Below, one piece after another: positions 31,449 through 40,817 of a stretch of 64,000 nt of DNA (positions are counted from its first letter, which is position 1; each line of letters begins with the position of its first letter). This DNA comes from Myxococcales bacterium. GTDB taxonomy: Bacteria; Myxococcota_A; Bradymonadia; UBA7976; UBA1532. Under the pieces are notes generated by a model. It did not search any database and was not told the origin of the DNA. It was given only the letters and a program-made list of their open reading frames with translations. The DNA is taken from assembly GCA_020633465.1 (NCBI GenBank), contig JACKDN010000030.1, positions 23,509 to 87,508 of the forward strand. Reading direction: 5' to 3'. A program made the position numbers and the translations under genes.

Positions 31449-32102
31449 ATGAAGCGAACTGTCTCGACCGTCCTCGTCGTCGCCTGCGCCCTCGCACTGG
31501 GGGGCTGCCTGGGCGGCGGCGGAGGTGGATCCGGCGACGGCGGCCCGGCCGGCGACGCCGGCGTCGGCTTCGACGGCGGCGCCGGCGGCGCGCCTGGCGC
31601 CGGCGGCCAGCCGGGCGCCGGCGGCCAGCCTGGTCAGGGCGGACAGCCGGGCGTCGGCGGGCTGCCTGGGCAGGGCGGCGAGCCCGGCGTCGGCGGCGGC
31701 ATGGGCGGCGAGCCTGGCGCGGCGGCGGCGGCGGCGACGCCGGCGTCGAGCCGACGGCGGCGGCGGCGGCGGCGCGCCTGGCGCGGCAGCCAGCCCTGGC
31801 GCCGGCGGCCAGCCTGGTCAGGGCGGACAGCCTGGCGTCGGCGGGCTGCCTGGGCAGGGGCGGCGAGCCTGGCGTCGGCGGCGGCATGGGCGGCGAGCCT
31901 GGCGTCGGCGGCGGCATGGGCGGCGCGCCCGGCGTCGGCGGCGGCATGGGCGGCGAGCCCGGCGTCGGCGGCGGCCTGGGCGGCGAGTGGCGTCGGCGGC
32001 GGCATGGGCGGTGAGCCTGGCGTCGGCGGCGCATGGGCGGGCGCCCGGCGTCGGCGGCGGCCTGGGCGGCGAGCCCGGCGTCGGCGGCGGCATGGGCGGT
32101 GA
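31449..32102 (+). pseudogene. N-terminal part of the frame-broken amidohydrolase lipoprotein (Gly-rich segment)
   Basis: ATG 31449 opens MKRTVSTVLVVACALALGGC, a clear lipoprotein signal with lipobox LGGC, followed by a Gly-rich linker. The frame keeps Gly/Pro-rich coding sense only to about 31716. The same GGxPGVGGGMGG sense then continues in a second frame (about 31755-31858), a third (about 31861-31985), again the first (about 31986-32035), then the second (about 32040-32130), and finally the frame of the amidohydrolase from 32142. This is best read as one gene, 31449-35648, interrupted by several indels in its repeat tract, whether real or from assembly. Confidence 0.6.
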
Positions 32103-32170
32103 GCCTGGCATCGGCGGCGGCATGCCCGCGCGCGCTGCGGCATGGGCGGCGAGCCCGGCACGGGCGGCGC
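31560..32170 (+). repeat. Degenerate GC-rich tandem repeats coding GG(E/Q/A)PGVGGGMG
   Basis: Imperfect repeats of about 12 to 30 bases based on GGCGAGCCTGGCGTCGGCGG encode Gly/Pro-rich decapeptides. About twenty partial units are recognisable, with several net indels that shift reading frame. Such tracts are prone to replication slippage and to miscalls in long-read assemblies. Confidence 0.75.
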
Positions 32171-35100
32171 GCCCCCCACCGGCGTCGTCGACTGCGGCGC
32201 CCTGCCCGCCCTCGAGGGCGGCACCTGCGCGGTGACCTCGGCCGGCAACGCGGCCCTGCGCCTGCGCGGCACCATCCTGCTGCCCGACGCCGCGCTGCGC
32301 GGCGGCGAGGTGGTCATCGGCGCCAACGGCCGCATCGAGTGTGCCGCCTGCGACTGCGGCGACGCCCCCTCGGCCGCCGCCGCCACCGAGGTCACCTGCC
32401 CCGACGCCGTCGTCTCGCCGGGCCTCATCAACGCCCACGACCACATCACCTTCACGCAGAACGATCCCGGCGACTGGGGCGACGAGCGCTTCGAGCACCG
32501 CCACGACTGGCGCCGCGGCAACAACGGCCACTCGCGCATCTCGGTGCCCGGCGGCGCCAACGGCGCGCAGGTGACCTGGGGCGAGCTGCGCCAGCTCGTC
32601 ACCGGCACCACCAGCCTCTCGGGCTCGGGCGCGGCCGACGGCCTGCTGCGCAACCTGGATCGCGGCAACCAGAACGAGGGCCTCGGCGAGCCCGCGGTCG
32701 ACTACGAGACCTTCCCGCTCGGTGACAGCGGCGGCGAGGTGCGCACCAACGACTGCCGCTACCCCGATCTGCCCGGCGGCAACGTGCTGAACGAGGCGGC
32801 GTACATGCCGCACGTCGCCGAGGGCATCAACCAGGCGGCGCGCAACGAGTTCCTGTGCCTCAGCAGCGCCGCCCGCAGCGGCGTCGACGTCACCGAGGGC
32901 AACGGCGCCTTCGTGCACGCCGTCGGGCTCACCGCCGCGGACGCCGCGGTGATGGCGGCCGACGGCACCGCGGTCATCTGGTCGCCGCGCTCGAACGTCT
33001 CGCTCTACGGCATGACCGCGCCGGTGACGCTGTACGCGGCGCTGGGCGTCGAGCTGGCCCTGGGCACCGACTGGACGGCCAGCGGCAGCGTCAACATGCA
33101 GCGCGAGCTGGCCTGCGCGGCCTACTTGAACGATGTGCACTACGGCGGCTTCTTCGAGAGCCGCGATCTGTGGCGCATGGCGACGCTGGGCGCGGCCCGG
33201 GCCTTCGCCATGGACGACTCGATCGGCGTGCTGGCGCCGGGGCGCTGGGGCGACGTGGCCATCTTCGCGGCGGGCGACGCGCCCGACGACGACCCCTGGC
33301 GGGCGGTGCTCGAGGCCGGCCCGGGTGAGACCGCCCTCGTGCTGCGTGCGGGTCAGCCCCTCTTCGGCGACGCCGACGTGATGGGCGGCCTGCCGACCGC
33401 GCAGGCGGGCTGCGAGGCCCTGCCCGGCGGCCTGTGCCAGGTGCCCAAGCGCCTGTGCCTGCGCGCCGACACCGACTACGACTACGCCGCGCTGTCCGGC
33501 GCCAACCGAGACAGCTACGGCCTGGCCTTCTGCGGCGCCCCGCCCGGCGAGCCGACCTGCGTGCCCCAGCGCCTCGGCGCCTTCGACGGCCCCGCCGCCG
33601 GCGACGCGGACGGCGACGGCGTGCCCGACGCCGACGACCTGTGCCCGGCCGTCTTCGACCCGGTGCGCCCCATCGACGGCGGCGGCCAGGCCGACAGTGA
33701 CGGCGACGACGTCGGCGACGCCTGCGACCCCTGCCCGCTGCAGGCCGACACCGAGGACTGCGCGCCCATCGACCTCGACGACCTCGACGGCGACGACATC
33801 GACAACGTGGACGACAACTGCCCCGACGACGCCAACCCCGAGCAGGAGGACGCCGACGGCGATGGCCTGGGCGACGTGTGCGACGCGTGCCCCGACGAGT
33901 CGAACCTGGACGGCCGCGCGTGCAGCGTCTCGGTCTACGACATCAAGGACGGCACGGTGCCGTCGAACACGCCGGCGCAGGTGCGCGGCATCATCACCGC
34001 GGTCGCCCCCGAGGGCGCCGGCTTCTTCCTGCAGATGGCCGCGGGCCAGCCCGGCTATCGCGGCGCGCCCTTCTCGGGCGTCTACGTCTACACCGGCAAC
34101 GCCAGCGTCGAGGTGGGCGCGATGCGCGGCCAGCGCGTCGCGGTGTCGGGCACGGCCAGCGACTTCTTCGGCCAGCGGCAGATCGCGCAGGTCAGCCACT
34201 TCGAGGTGCTCGAGGCCGACGTCGCGGTGCCCGCGCCGGTGACCGTGGATCCGGCGATGGTGCGCACCGACGGCGCGCTGGCGGACGACTACGAGGCCGT
34301 CCTGGTCCGCGTCGAGCAGGTCGACGTGCTGAGCGTCAACCCGCCGGCCGGCCCCGGCGACAGCGATCCCACGAACGCCTTCGTCGTCACCGGCGGGCTG
34401 CGGGTGAACGACTTCCTGTACGCGATGGACGCGCTGCCGGCCGTCGGCAGCCGCTTCCAGGCCATCGTGGGCGTGCTGCGATTCGCCAACGAAGACAGCA
34501 AGTTGGAGCCGCGCGGCCCGGAGGACGTGGCCGACGGGCCGCCGGTGGTCGTGGCGCTCGAGCCCGCCCGCGCGTTCGTGCGCGCGGGCGGTGACGGCCT
34601 GATCCGCGGGCTCGACGGGCGGCTGCTGAGCGTGCGCCTGTCGTCGGCCGCCGAGGCGGGGGGGCTGGCCGTCGACATCGCGCTCGACCCGGCGGCGCCG
34701 CTGGTGGCCGACGGACCCACGGTGGTCGCCGAGGGGGCCACGTCGGCCCTCGTCGCGCTGCGGCTGAACGGGCCGGTGGCCGAGCCCCTCGACGTGACCG
34801 TCACCGCGTCGGTCCCCGAGCGCGGCGCGGCCGAGGCCATCGTGACGGTGCTGCCCGAAGACGCCCCGCCGACGTCGCTGCGCTTCGAGCCCGCCGAGAT
34901 CGTCGTCGGGGTGGACGAGACGGTCGAGGTGACGCTGGTGGCCGATCGCCCGGCCCCCGAGGACGGCTGGCAGGTGCAGCTGACGCCCAGCGACGCGCTG
35001 AGCGATCTGCCCCGCTCGGTGCTCATCCCCTGGGGCGAGGGCCAGGTCACCTTCGAGGTCACCGTGGCCAGCCAGGCGACCACCGGCACGCTCACCGGCC

Positions 35101-35648
35101 GCCTCGACGATCTCGAGGCCGAGTTGGAGATCACGGTGGTCGACGCGATCAGCGGCCTGGTGATCAACGAGATCGACTACGACCAGCCCGGCGAGGACGG
35201 CCCCGAGTTCCTCGAGCTGTTCAACGGCACCGGGCGCCCGCTGCGGCTCACCGGCCACACGCTGGTGCTGTTCAACGGCAGCAACGGCCAGGCGTACAGC
35301 GAGATCGACCTGGGCGACGCCGAGGTGCCCGCCGGCGGCTTCGTCGTCGTCGGCGCCGCGAGCGTCCTGGCCGGGGTGCCCGCCGGCGCCGTCCGCGTGC
35401 CCCTGCCCGGCCAGATCCAGAACGGCGCGCCCGACGGCGTCGTGCTGCTCGGCCCCGACGACATGGCGCTCGACGGCGTCGCCTACGAGGGCGCCATGCC
35501 CGGCGTCGGCGAGGGCCAGCCCGCCCCCGCCGACACCGGCGACGGCGCGATCGTCCGCTGCCCCGACGGCGCCGACACCGACGACAACGGCGCGGACTTC
35601 ACGTTCGCCGCCCCCCCGACGCCCGGCGCCGCGAACACCTGCGAGTAG
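32142..35648 (+). CDS. Exported amidohydrolase with thrombospondin type-3, OB-like and lamin-tail domains
   Basis: The continuous frame of 1168 codons is very probably the body of the lipoprotein that starts at 31449. Residues about 30-420 are an amidohydrolase: SPGLINAHDH holds the HxH metal ligands, FVHAVGL (about 257) the next His, and GTDWTASGS (about 308) the metal Asp. WSPRSNVSLYG (about 280) has Trp where many ATZ/TRZ hydrolases have His, a feature of a distinct subgroup. Asp-rich thrombospondin type-3 repeats occupy about 487-587. An OB-like beta region (about 603-795) follows, then an Ig-like stretch. The C-terminus (about 1003-1165: LVINEIDYDQPGEDGPEFLELFN) is a lamin-tail domain. 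Substrate unknown; likely surface-anchored. Confidence 0.8.
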   Translation: MGGEPGTGGAPPTGVVDCGALPALEGGTCAVTSAGNAALRLRGTILLPDAALRGGEVVIGANGRIECAACDCGDAPSAAAATEVTCPDAVVSPGLINAHDHITFTQNDPGDWGDERFEHRHDWRRGNNGHSRISVPGGANGAQVTWGELRQLVTGTTSLSGSGAADGLLRNLDRGNQNEGLGEPAVDYETFPLGDSGGEVRTNDCRYPDLPGGNVLNEAAYMPHVAEGINQAARNEFLCLSSAARSGVDVTEGNGAFVHAVGLTAADAAVMAADGTAVIWSPRSNVSLYGMTAPVTLYAALGVELALGTDWTASGSVNMQRELACAAYLNDVHYGGFFESRDLWRMATLGAARAFAMDDSIGVLAPGRWGDVAIFAAGDAPDDDPWRAVLEAGPGETALVLRAGQPLFGDADVMGGLPTAQAGCEALPGGLCQVPKRLCLRADTDYDYAALSGANRDSYGLAFCGAPPGEPTCVPQRLGAFDGPAAGDADGDGVPDADDLCPAVFDPVRPIDGGGQADSDGDDVGDACDPCPLQADTEDCAPIDLDDLDGDDIDNVDDNCPDDANPEQEDADGDGLGDVCDACPDESNLDGRACSVSVYDIKDGTVPSNTPAQVRGIITAVAPEGAGFFLQMAAGQPGYRGAPFSGVYVYTGNASVEVGAMRGQRVAVSGTASDFFGQRQIAQVSHFEVLEADVAVPAPVTVDPAMVRTDGALADDYEAVLVRVEQVDVLSVNPPAGPGDSDPTNAFVVTGGLRVNDFLYAMDALPAVGSRFQAIVGVLRFANEDSKLEPRGPEDVADGPPVVVALEPARAFVRAGGDGLIRGLDGRLLSVRLSSAAEAGGLAVDIALDPAAPLVADGPTVVAEGATSALVALRLNGPVAEPLDVTVTASVPERGAAEAIVTVLPEDAPPTSLRFEPAEIVVGVDETVEVTLVADRPAPEDGWQVQLTPSDALSDLPRSVLIPWGEGQVTFEVTVASQATTGTLTGRLDDLEAELEITVVDAISGLVINEIDYDQPGEDGPEFLELFNGTGRPLRLTGHTLVLFNGSNGQAYSEIDLGDAEVPAGGFVVVGAASVLAGVPAGAVRVPLPGQIQNGAPDGVVLLGPDDMALDGVAYEGAMPGVGEGQPAPADTGDGAIVRCPDGADTDDNGADFTFAAPPTPGAANTCE

Positions 35649-35695
35649 GCGATCGCCCACTTGCGTCACGACGGCGCCACCGGGAGACTGCGGGC

Positions 35696-35965
35696 ATGTT
35701 CGAGGACACCACGCCCGAAGCCCGCGAGCGCTACCTTCGGCACCTCCGCGAGATGTCGCCGGCCGACCGCTTTCTGAAGATGTGCCGGATGAACGCGGAC
35801 GCCCGGGCGCTCAAGCGCGCTTGGCTGCGCGAGAAGCACCCTGCGGCCTCGGACGAGGAGATCCACATCCGCCTCGCCGCGCTGCTGTACGGACGGCGAG
35901 CCGCGTCGATCCTGGGGCCCGTGCCCGAAGACGCCGTCGTCCCGCTCGATGTCGAGCGGCCCTGA
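35696..35965 (+). CDS. Small hypothetical protein, 89 residues
   Basis: ATG 35696 to TGA 35965 encodes a hydrophilic, largely helical protein (EMSPADRFLKMCRMNADARALKRAWLREKHPAASDEEIHIRLAALLYG). The pattern of an N-terminal MSPAxR motif, a helix of the type RALKRAWLREKHP and then EEIxxRLAALLYG resembles small conserved proteins of unknown function that I associate with deltaproteobacteria and planctomycetes. It lacks signal peptide, membrane helix or metal motif. It starts 47 bases after the amidohydrolase gene and precedes the ClpP-like gene by 102 bases. No function is proposed. Confidence 0.6.
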   Translation: MFEDTTPEARERYLRHLREMSPADRFLKMCRMNADARALKRAWLREKHPAASDEEIHIRLAALLYGRRAASILGPVPEDAVVPLDVERP

Positions 35966-36067
35966 CGCGACGTCCGAACGGCGGCGCTCATCCTCGTGAC
36001 GCGGCGGTCGCATCCGGCGCGGCGCGGCGGTATGGTCCACCCGCTCACCACGATTGGAGGACGCACC

Positions 36068-36694
36068 ATGTGGCGCTTCGACGACGACGACGACGACCGT
36101 GAGGACCTGCCGGGCGGCGCCGAGAGCAAGGAGGCCGTCGCGCTCGCTTCCAAGATGCTCGACACCCGCACGCTGATCGTGGCCGACGAGGTCAGCGACC
36201 AGCTGTACCGGCGCATCGCGACGACGATGATGCTGCTCGAGCGCAAGGATCCGAAGGCGCCGATCACGGTCTTCGTGAACTCGCCCGGCGGCTCGGCCGA
36301 CTCGGGCTTCGCCATCTACGACCTGTTCCGCTTCTCGCCCTGCCCGGTCATCACCGTGGCCAACGGCGTGGTGGCGTCGGCGGCCGTGCTGATCTTCCTC
36401 GGCAGCCCGCCGGGCAAGCGCGTCAGCCTGCCCAACGCACGCTTCCTGCTGCACCAGCCCTCGACGGCGGCGCGCGGCCAGGCGTCGGACATCGACATCA
36501 CCGCCAAGGAGATCGTGAAGCTGCGCCGGCGGTACAACGAGATCGTGTCCGAGGCGACGGGCAAGGATCTCGACCAGGTCGGCAAGGACAGCGACCGCGA
36601 CTTCTGGCTGACCGCCGAGGAGTCGAAGGATTACGGGCTGGTGAACCGCATCGTCACCAGCCGCTCGGAGCTGGACGCCCTCATCAAGGGCTGA
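36068..36694 (+). CDS. ClpP-like ATP-dependent protease proteolytic subunit
   Basis: Predicted 208 residues; ATG 36068 has GGAGG seven bases upstream. The protein matches the ClpP serine peptidase family: Ser104 in NGVVASAAVLIFLG, His129 in ARFLLHQPS and Asp178 in SDRDFW align with the E. coli Ser97/His122/Asp171 triad. The N-terminus is unusual: an acidic run (WRFDDDDDDREDLPGG) replaces the usual axial-loop sequence. The segment around the Ser (VVASAAV) also differs from the usual QAASMGA. It is probably a secondary ClpP paralogue; no clpX is adjacent. Its last 11 bases overlap the convergent oxygenase gene. Confidence 0.85.
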   Translation: MWRFDDDDDDREDLPGGAESKEAVALASKMLDTRTLIVADEVSDQLYRRIATTMMLLERKDPKAPITVFVNSPGGSADSGFAIYDLFRFSPCPVITVANGVVASAAVLIFLGSPPGKRVSLPNARFLLHQPSTAARGQASDIDITAKEIVKLRRRYNEIVSEATGKDLDQVGKDSDRDFWLTAEESKDYGLVNRIVTSRSELDALIKG

Positions 36695-39600
36695 CCGACC
36701 CCCGCCCGCTCGCCCCCAACGCGACCGCGAGCAGCCGCTCGAGCGTGGCCCCCTCGTCGGGGACGGGCGGCTGGCCGCGGCGCCGGCGCTCGGCCGCGCG
36801 GCGGGCCGCGCTGTAGCGCACCCCTTCGGCCAAGCGGGGCACCGCGGCCCGCAGGGCGACCTCGGTCGCCGCGGCTGCCGCGCGCCCCGCCGCCTTCGGC
36901 TGCAACCCGTAAGCGGCGGCCAGCGACGGCGGCAGCCAGCGCGCCGTCAGCGGCCGCACCACCTTGAAGACGATCTCGCTGGGCGCCTTGTCGGGCCGCA
37001 GGATGGCGTTCGCCAGGCGCAGCGCGTCATCACCCACCCGCAGCGCACCGCCGTCGAGCGTCGCCTGCACGTACGCGGCGAGCGCCGCCCAATCGCGCGG
37101 GAAGCGATCCTCGGGGATGCCGAACAGCCCGAACAGGAACGCCGCCTCGGCGACCAGCCGGTCCTTGTCCCCGGGCGCGAGCGGCTCGACCAGCCGCTCG
37201 AAGGCCAGCACCGTCGTCTCGACGATGGTGGCCGCCACCCACAGCAGCAGCGGCACCTGGTTGGCCGCGAACGCTACGCCCCCGCCGCGCAGCCGGCCCC
37301 GCACGGCGACGTGCTTCGCGAACACCTCGCGCGCCAGGCGCATCATCGTGGCGCCGTCCCCGAAGGCCAGCCCGTACATGGTCTGCAGCGTCGCGTGGAA
37401 GCGATCGCCGGGCGCGGTGAGGAAGCCCGCGTGGTGCACGAGCCCCTGCGCGACCGCCGGGTGCGCGAACTGCATCAGCAGGCCGCGCGGCCCGCCCAGG
37501 AGCGCGACGTTCTCGCCGAAGACGCGCCACATCACGCTGTCGGGCGCGAACAGGCTGTGCCGGGTGTCGGCCTGACGCAGCGCGTCCAGGCGCGCCTCGA
37601 AGGCGTCCGGCGTCACCTCGTCGGGCAACGCCGCGGGCACCTCGACGCCAGCGACCCAGCGCTCGACGAGCGGGCGGCAGCCGCCGCACACGGTGCCGGC
37701 CCCGGTGGCGCAGGCGACCTCGGCGGCCGAGCAGCCGGCCGGCAGCGCATCCAGATCGCGCGCCAGCACGCCGACGCACCCGCAGACGACCCGCGCCCCG
37801 CCTCGCGCCGGCGGGCCCAGCACGCCGGTCCAGCGGAACCGCTCGATCTCACCGCGCGTCAGCCGTCGCCCACGCCGCACGCGCGCGGCCAGCGTCGGCG
37901 CCGCCGCGAGGTCGCCCTCGAGCGCCACCCGCTTCAGCGCGCCGCCCGCGTGCTCGAGCCAGCGGGCGTCGCCGGGCTCGGCCCGCTCGAAGTCGACGCG
38001 CTGCAGGACCCCCGTGGCGCCGTCCTCGCGCTCGAACACGGCGACCGGCCGCGGGGCGCCGTCGACGAAGGTGGCGACGAAGCGCGCCCCCTCCGAGATC
38101 GGCGTGATCGCGACGACGCTCGGGCGGCCGCCGCGCGTGCCCCGGTGTACGGTCGTCGTCGGCCCGTCCCCGGGGGCACGGTGCGCCGCCGCGAGCGTCG
38201 CCAACAGGGTGCCCACCTGGGGATGGGCGCGCGCCCAGGCGCCGAAGGCGGCGGCCGGCACCCGGCGGGTCGCCAGTCGCGTGGCCGCCGTCACCGTCGC
38301 TGTGCGCGGGGTGTCGAAGAGCGCGCCCCGCTCACCGAAGGTGGCGCCCGGCGTCAGGTGCGCCACGACCACGCCGCCCTGCTCGACGCGCGCGGTGCCT
38401 TCGACGACGTAGTACACGGCGTCGGACGCGTCGCCTTCGGCGAGCACCACCGCGCCCGCCTCGAACACCCGGCGCTCGGCCTGCGCGATGGGCGCCGACG
38501 ACCAGGCCGCGCCCACCAACCCGGGCAGCAGGTCCGTCGGCCGGTCGGGCGCGCCGAAGACGAAGGGGCCGGCGTCGCGGAGGAAGGCGGCGGCGTCGAC
38601 GCGCAGCAGCGTGGTGGGCGCCGCGGCGACGATGCCCGCCGTGCGGCGACCGTCCCCGGCCGGATCGAGGCCGCGCTCGCCGAAGCCGGCGCCCGGCCCC
38701 AGCGTCGCGAGCTCGGCGCCGTCGGCGATCACGCGGAGCGCGCCCGCCTCGACGAGGTAGAAGGCGTCGGCCGGATCCCCCTGCGCGAAGAGGATCTCAC
38801 CGGGCGCCAGCGTCTGCCGGATCGCGTCGGCGCGCAACAGATCGACCACCACCTCGGGCAGCCGGTCGAGCAGCGGATCGGGCGACGGCGCGGCGCCCTC
38901 GGCCGGCAGCCACGCCAACCAGGCGTCCCGTTCGGCGCGGACGGACGTCGGCTCCGACCAGGGCAGCCAGGCCGGCGCCTCGACGACGCGCTCGTCCTCG
39001 GCGGCGCCGATCCGCACCGCGCCCTCGACCACGAACAGCTCGGTCGGCGCGTCCCAGGCGACCGCGACGCCGGCGGTGAGCGGCGCGACGGTCGCCTCGT
39101 CGAACAGCGCCCGACGTTCGGCGGGGGCCAGATCGGCGTACCGCGGCACCCCGCGCACGCAGGTCGCGAACCGCCGCGCCGCCACGCGCTGCCACACCGC
39201 CGCCCGCAGCGCCTCGTCCGACTCGAGCGCCTCGAGCACGGCCGCGCGCGGCACGCGAATCAGCCGCGTCCGGCTGACCGTGCGCACCGTCGCGTTTCGG
39301 GGCGCGCCGGTGAGCGCCCCGATCTCACCGAAGACCTCGCCGGCGTCCATCTGCTCGACCGGCGCGCCCTCGCGCAGCACCTGCACCGTGCCCGCGGCCA
39401 CCACGTACAGCGCGTCGCCCGCCTCGCCCTGTCGCACGATGTCGCGCTGGGCCGGCCGCTCGATCAGCTCGGCGCGCCCCGCCAGCCGCGCCAGGTGGGC
39501 GGCGTCGAGGCCGGCGAACAGGGGCAGCGCGCGCAGGCTGCGGCGCACCTCGGCCGGACCCAGCCAGCGCCCCGCGCCCGGCGCCCGGCGCAGCGCGCTG

Positions 39601-40184
39601 CGCACCCGGTCGACGGACCGCGCGCCCTGCTCGCGCGCGACGCTGACGGCCGCCCCGGCCAGCGTCGCCGGCGACACGCGAGCCAGCGTCAGCAGGCCGT
39701 GTCCGGCGCCGTAGCCCGGGTTGCGCTGCACGTAGTAGCGCACCGCCGGCTTGTCGCAGCGGGCCCACCAGTCGCGCTCGGCGGGCGACTCGAGCGTTCG
39801 CCAGCCCACGTGGCGCACGAGCGGGTCGTCGCCGACGGGCTCGAGACCGAAGGCGTCGCCGAGCGCGCACAGCTCGTCGAGCAGCCGACCCTCGACAGGC
39901 GCCGCCGGGCTGGGCCAGACGGGTCGCATGCGCTTCGCGAGCGCGTAGTAGCTGACCGGGTGCACCAGGCAGCCGAGGTAGTAGACCGGCCCGCCGGCCT
40001 CGCGCAGCACGGTCTTCAGCGCCTCGCGCAGGCCGAAGCCGGCCGTCGAGTTGTGGCCACGATGACTGCGCAGGAAGCCGGCCTCGCCGCGCAGCACGAC
40101 GGCGTCCTCGCCGTGGACGGGGCGGTGGAACGCGTGCGCGGCGAAGTAGCCCACGATGGCGTCGCGGGCGTCGCGCTGGACCAT
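36684..40184 (-). CDS. Three cyclic-nucleotide-binding domains + BFD-like [2Fe-2S] domain + MpaB/DUF2236 oxygenase domain
   Basis: At least 1166 residues. An N-terminal domain of unknown type (about 1-195) precedes three cNMP-binding beta-barrels (about 218-318, 441-530, 561-655), each with a GE-x-FGE/FGERG type motif and adjoining R/T residues (VFGEIGALTGAPRNAT, GFGERGLDPAGDGRRT, TFGERGALFDTPRTAT). A BFD-like [2Fe-2S] site follows at about 795-842 (VCGC, then CGGC 29 residues on). The C-terminus (about 868-1065: DSVMWRVFGENVALLGG, LLMQFAHPAVAQGLV) is the MpaB/latex-clearing DUF2236 family of heme-type oxygenases. ATG 40184 is the first standard start, yet coding sense continues upstream (YTVHCDIFAGVDRLAFQRY) to a G9 tract; one extra base there would join ATG 40363. 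Confidence 0.85.
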   Translation of the reverse strand: MVQRDARDAIVGYFAAHAFHRPVHGEDAVVLRGEAGFLRSHRGHNSTAGFGLREALKTVLREAGGPVYYLGCLVHPVSYYALAKRMRPVWPSPAAPVEGRLLDELCALGDAFGLEPVGDDPLVRHVGWRTLESPAERDWWARCDKPAVRYYVQRNPGYGAGHGLLTLARVSPATLAGAAVSVAREQGARSVDRVRSALRRAPGAGRWLGPAEVRRSLRALPLFAGLDAAHLARLAGRAELIERPAQRDIVRQGEAGDALYVVAAGTVQVLREGAPVEQMDAGEVFGEIGALTGAPRNATVRTVSRTRLIRVPRAAVLEALESDEALRAAVWQRVAARRFATCVRGVPRYADLAPAERRALFDEATVAPLTAGVAVAWDAPTELFVVEGAVRIGAAEDERVVEAPAWLPWSEPTSVRAERDAWLAWLPAEGAAPSPDPLLDRLPEVVVDLLRADAIRQTLAPGEILFAQGDPADAFYLVEAGALRVIADGAELATLGPGAGFGERGLDPAGDGRRTAGIVAAAPTTLLRVDAAAFLRDAGPFVFGAPDRPTDLLPGLVGAAWSSAPIAQAERRVFEAGAVVLAEGDASDAVYYVVEGTARVEQGGVVVAHLTPGATFGERGALFDTPRTATVTAATRLATRRVPAAAFGAWARAHPQVGTLLATLAAAHRAPGDGPTTTVHRGTRGGRPSVVAITPISEGARFVATFVDGAPRPVAVFEREDGATGVLQRVDFERAEPGDARWLEHAGGALKRVALEGDLAAAPTLAARVRRGRRLTRGEIERFRWTGVLGPPARGGARVVCGCVGVLARDLDALPAGCSAAEVACATGAGTVCGGCRPLVERWVAGVEVPAALPDEVTPDAFEARLDALRQADTRHSLFAPDSVMWRVFGENVALLGGPRGLLMQFAHPAVAQGLVHHAGFLTAPGDRFHATLQTMYGLAFGDGATMMRLAREVFAKHVAVRGRLRGGGVAFAANQVPLLLWVAATIVETTVLAFERLVEPLAPGDKDRLVAEAAFLFGLFGIPEDRFPRDWAALAAYVQATLDGGALRVGDDALRLANAILRPDKAPSEIVFKVVRPLTARWLPPSLAAAYGLQPKAAGRAAAAATEVALRAAVPRLAEGVRYSAARRAAERRRRGQPPVPDEGATLERLLAVALGASGRGSVSP

Positions 40185-40483
40185 GATGCGGGTCCAGGTG
40201 GCGGGGGAGTCGACGACGTAGCGCTGGAAGGCGAGGCGGTCGACGCCGGCGAAGATGTCGCAGTGGACCGTGTAGAGGTCGTCGATCAGCGCGGCGTGGT
40301 CGGCGGGTGAGAGGGCGCCGGGGACGATGACCGGGTGGGCGGGTGCGGGTTGGGGGGGGGCATGGGGGGGACGTGTGGGTGCTGGGTGCAGGTGTGGGGC
40401 CTGGGCGGCGGGTCAGGGGGGGGGTGAGGTCAAGGTCAGGGGGGGGGCGGGGGGCCTGGGCGGAGGGCACAGGGGCACGGGCA

Positions 40484-40531
40484 CGTGGGTGCTGGGTGCG
40501 GGTGGAGGCCTGGGCGGCGGGTCAGGAGGGC
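40484..40531 (+). repeat. 48-bp direct repeat, copy 1
   Basis: The 48 bases beginning CGTGGGTGCTGGGTGCGG and ending GGTCAGGAGGGC recur identically at 40710-40757. A less perfect third copy lies at about 40372-40417. The two perfect copies bracket the AT-richer segment. Confidence 0.8.
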
Positions 40532-40580
40532 ATTTAGGCCTACGCCTGAGGCCATTCGCACCACAAGAGAATTGTTTACA

Positions 40581-40605
40581 GACCACGTGTAGTGACTACG
40601 TGGTC
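40581..40605. promoter_or_regulatory. Inverted repeat GACCACGT-N9-ACGTGGTC (operator- or att-like)
   Basis: Perfect 8-base arms at 40581-40588 and 40598-40605 are separated by nine bases. Two further small inverted repeats follow: CAGCCG/CGGCTG at 40612-40629 and AGGCAT/ATGCCT at 40637-40657. All lie in a low-GC patch that contrasts with the surrounding DNA. It could be a regulator site for the flanking minus-strand gene, a structured RNA or the remnant of an integration site; the sequence does not decide. Confidence 0.35.
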
Positions 40606-40709
40606 ATTGGCCAGCCGTGTAAGCGGCTGAACTGAAAGGCATTCTTTACATATGCCTACATGTCGCATGATCAACTACGGGGGCACGTGCACGTGCACGG
40701 GCACGGGGG

Positions 40710-40757
40710 CGTGGGTGCTGGGTGCGGGTGGAGGCCTGGGCGGCGGGTCAGGAGGGC
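40710..40757 (+). repeat. 48-bp direct repeat, copy 2
   Basis: Identical to 40484-40531. It is followed within a few bases by five GGTCAA hexamers. Confidence 0.8.
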
Positions 40758-40759
40758 GA

Positions 40760-40791
<32 letters not shown>

Positions 40792-40817
40792 GGGCCTTGC
40801 GGTGGATCCCGCCTTGA

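Noticed and set aside
31560..32170. Possible CRISPR-like array
   Set aside because: The repeats are short, degenerate, coding and without unique spacers of constant length.
40327..40635. Plus-strand Gly-rich open frame in the intergenic island
   Set aside because: It encodes only the G-rich repeats and has no ribosome site or recognisable domain.
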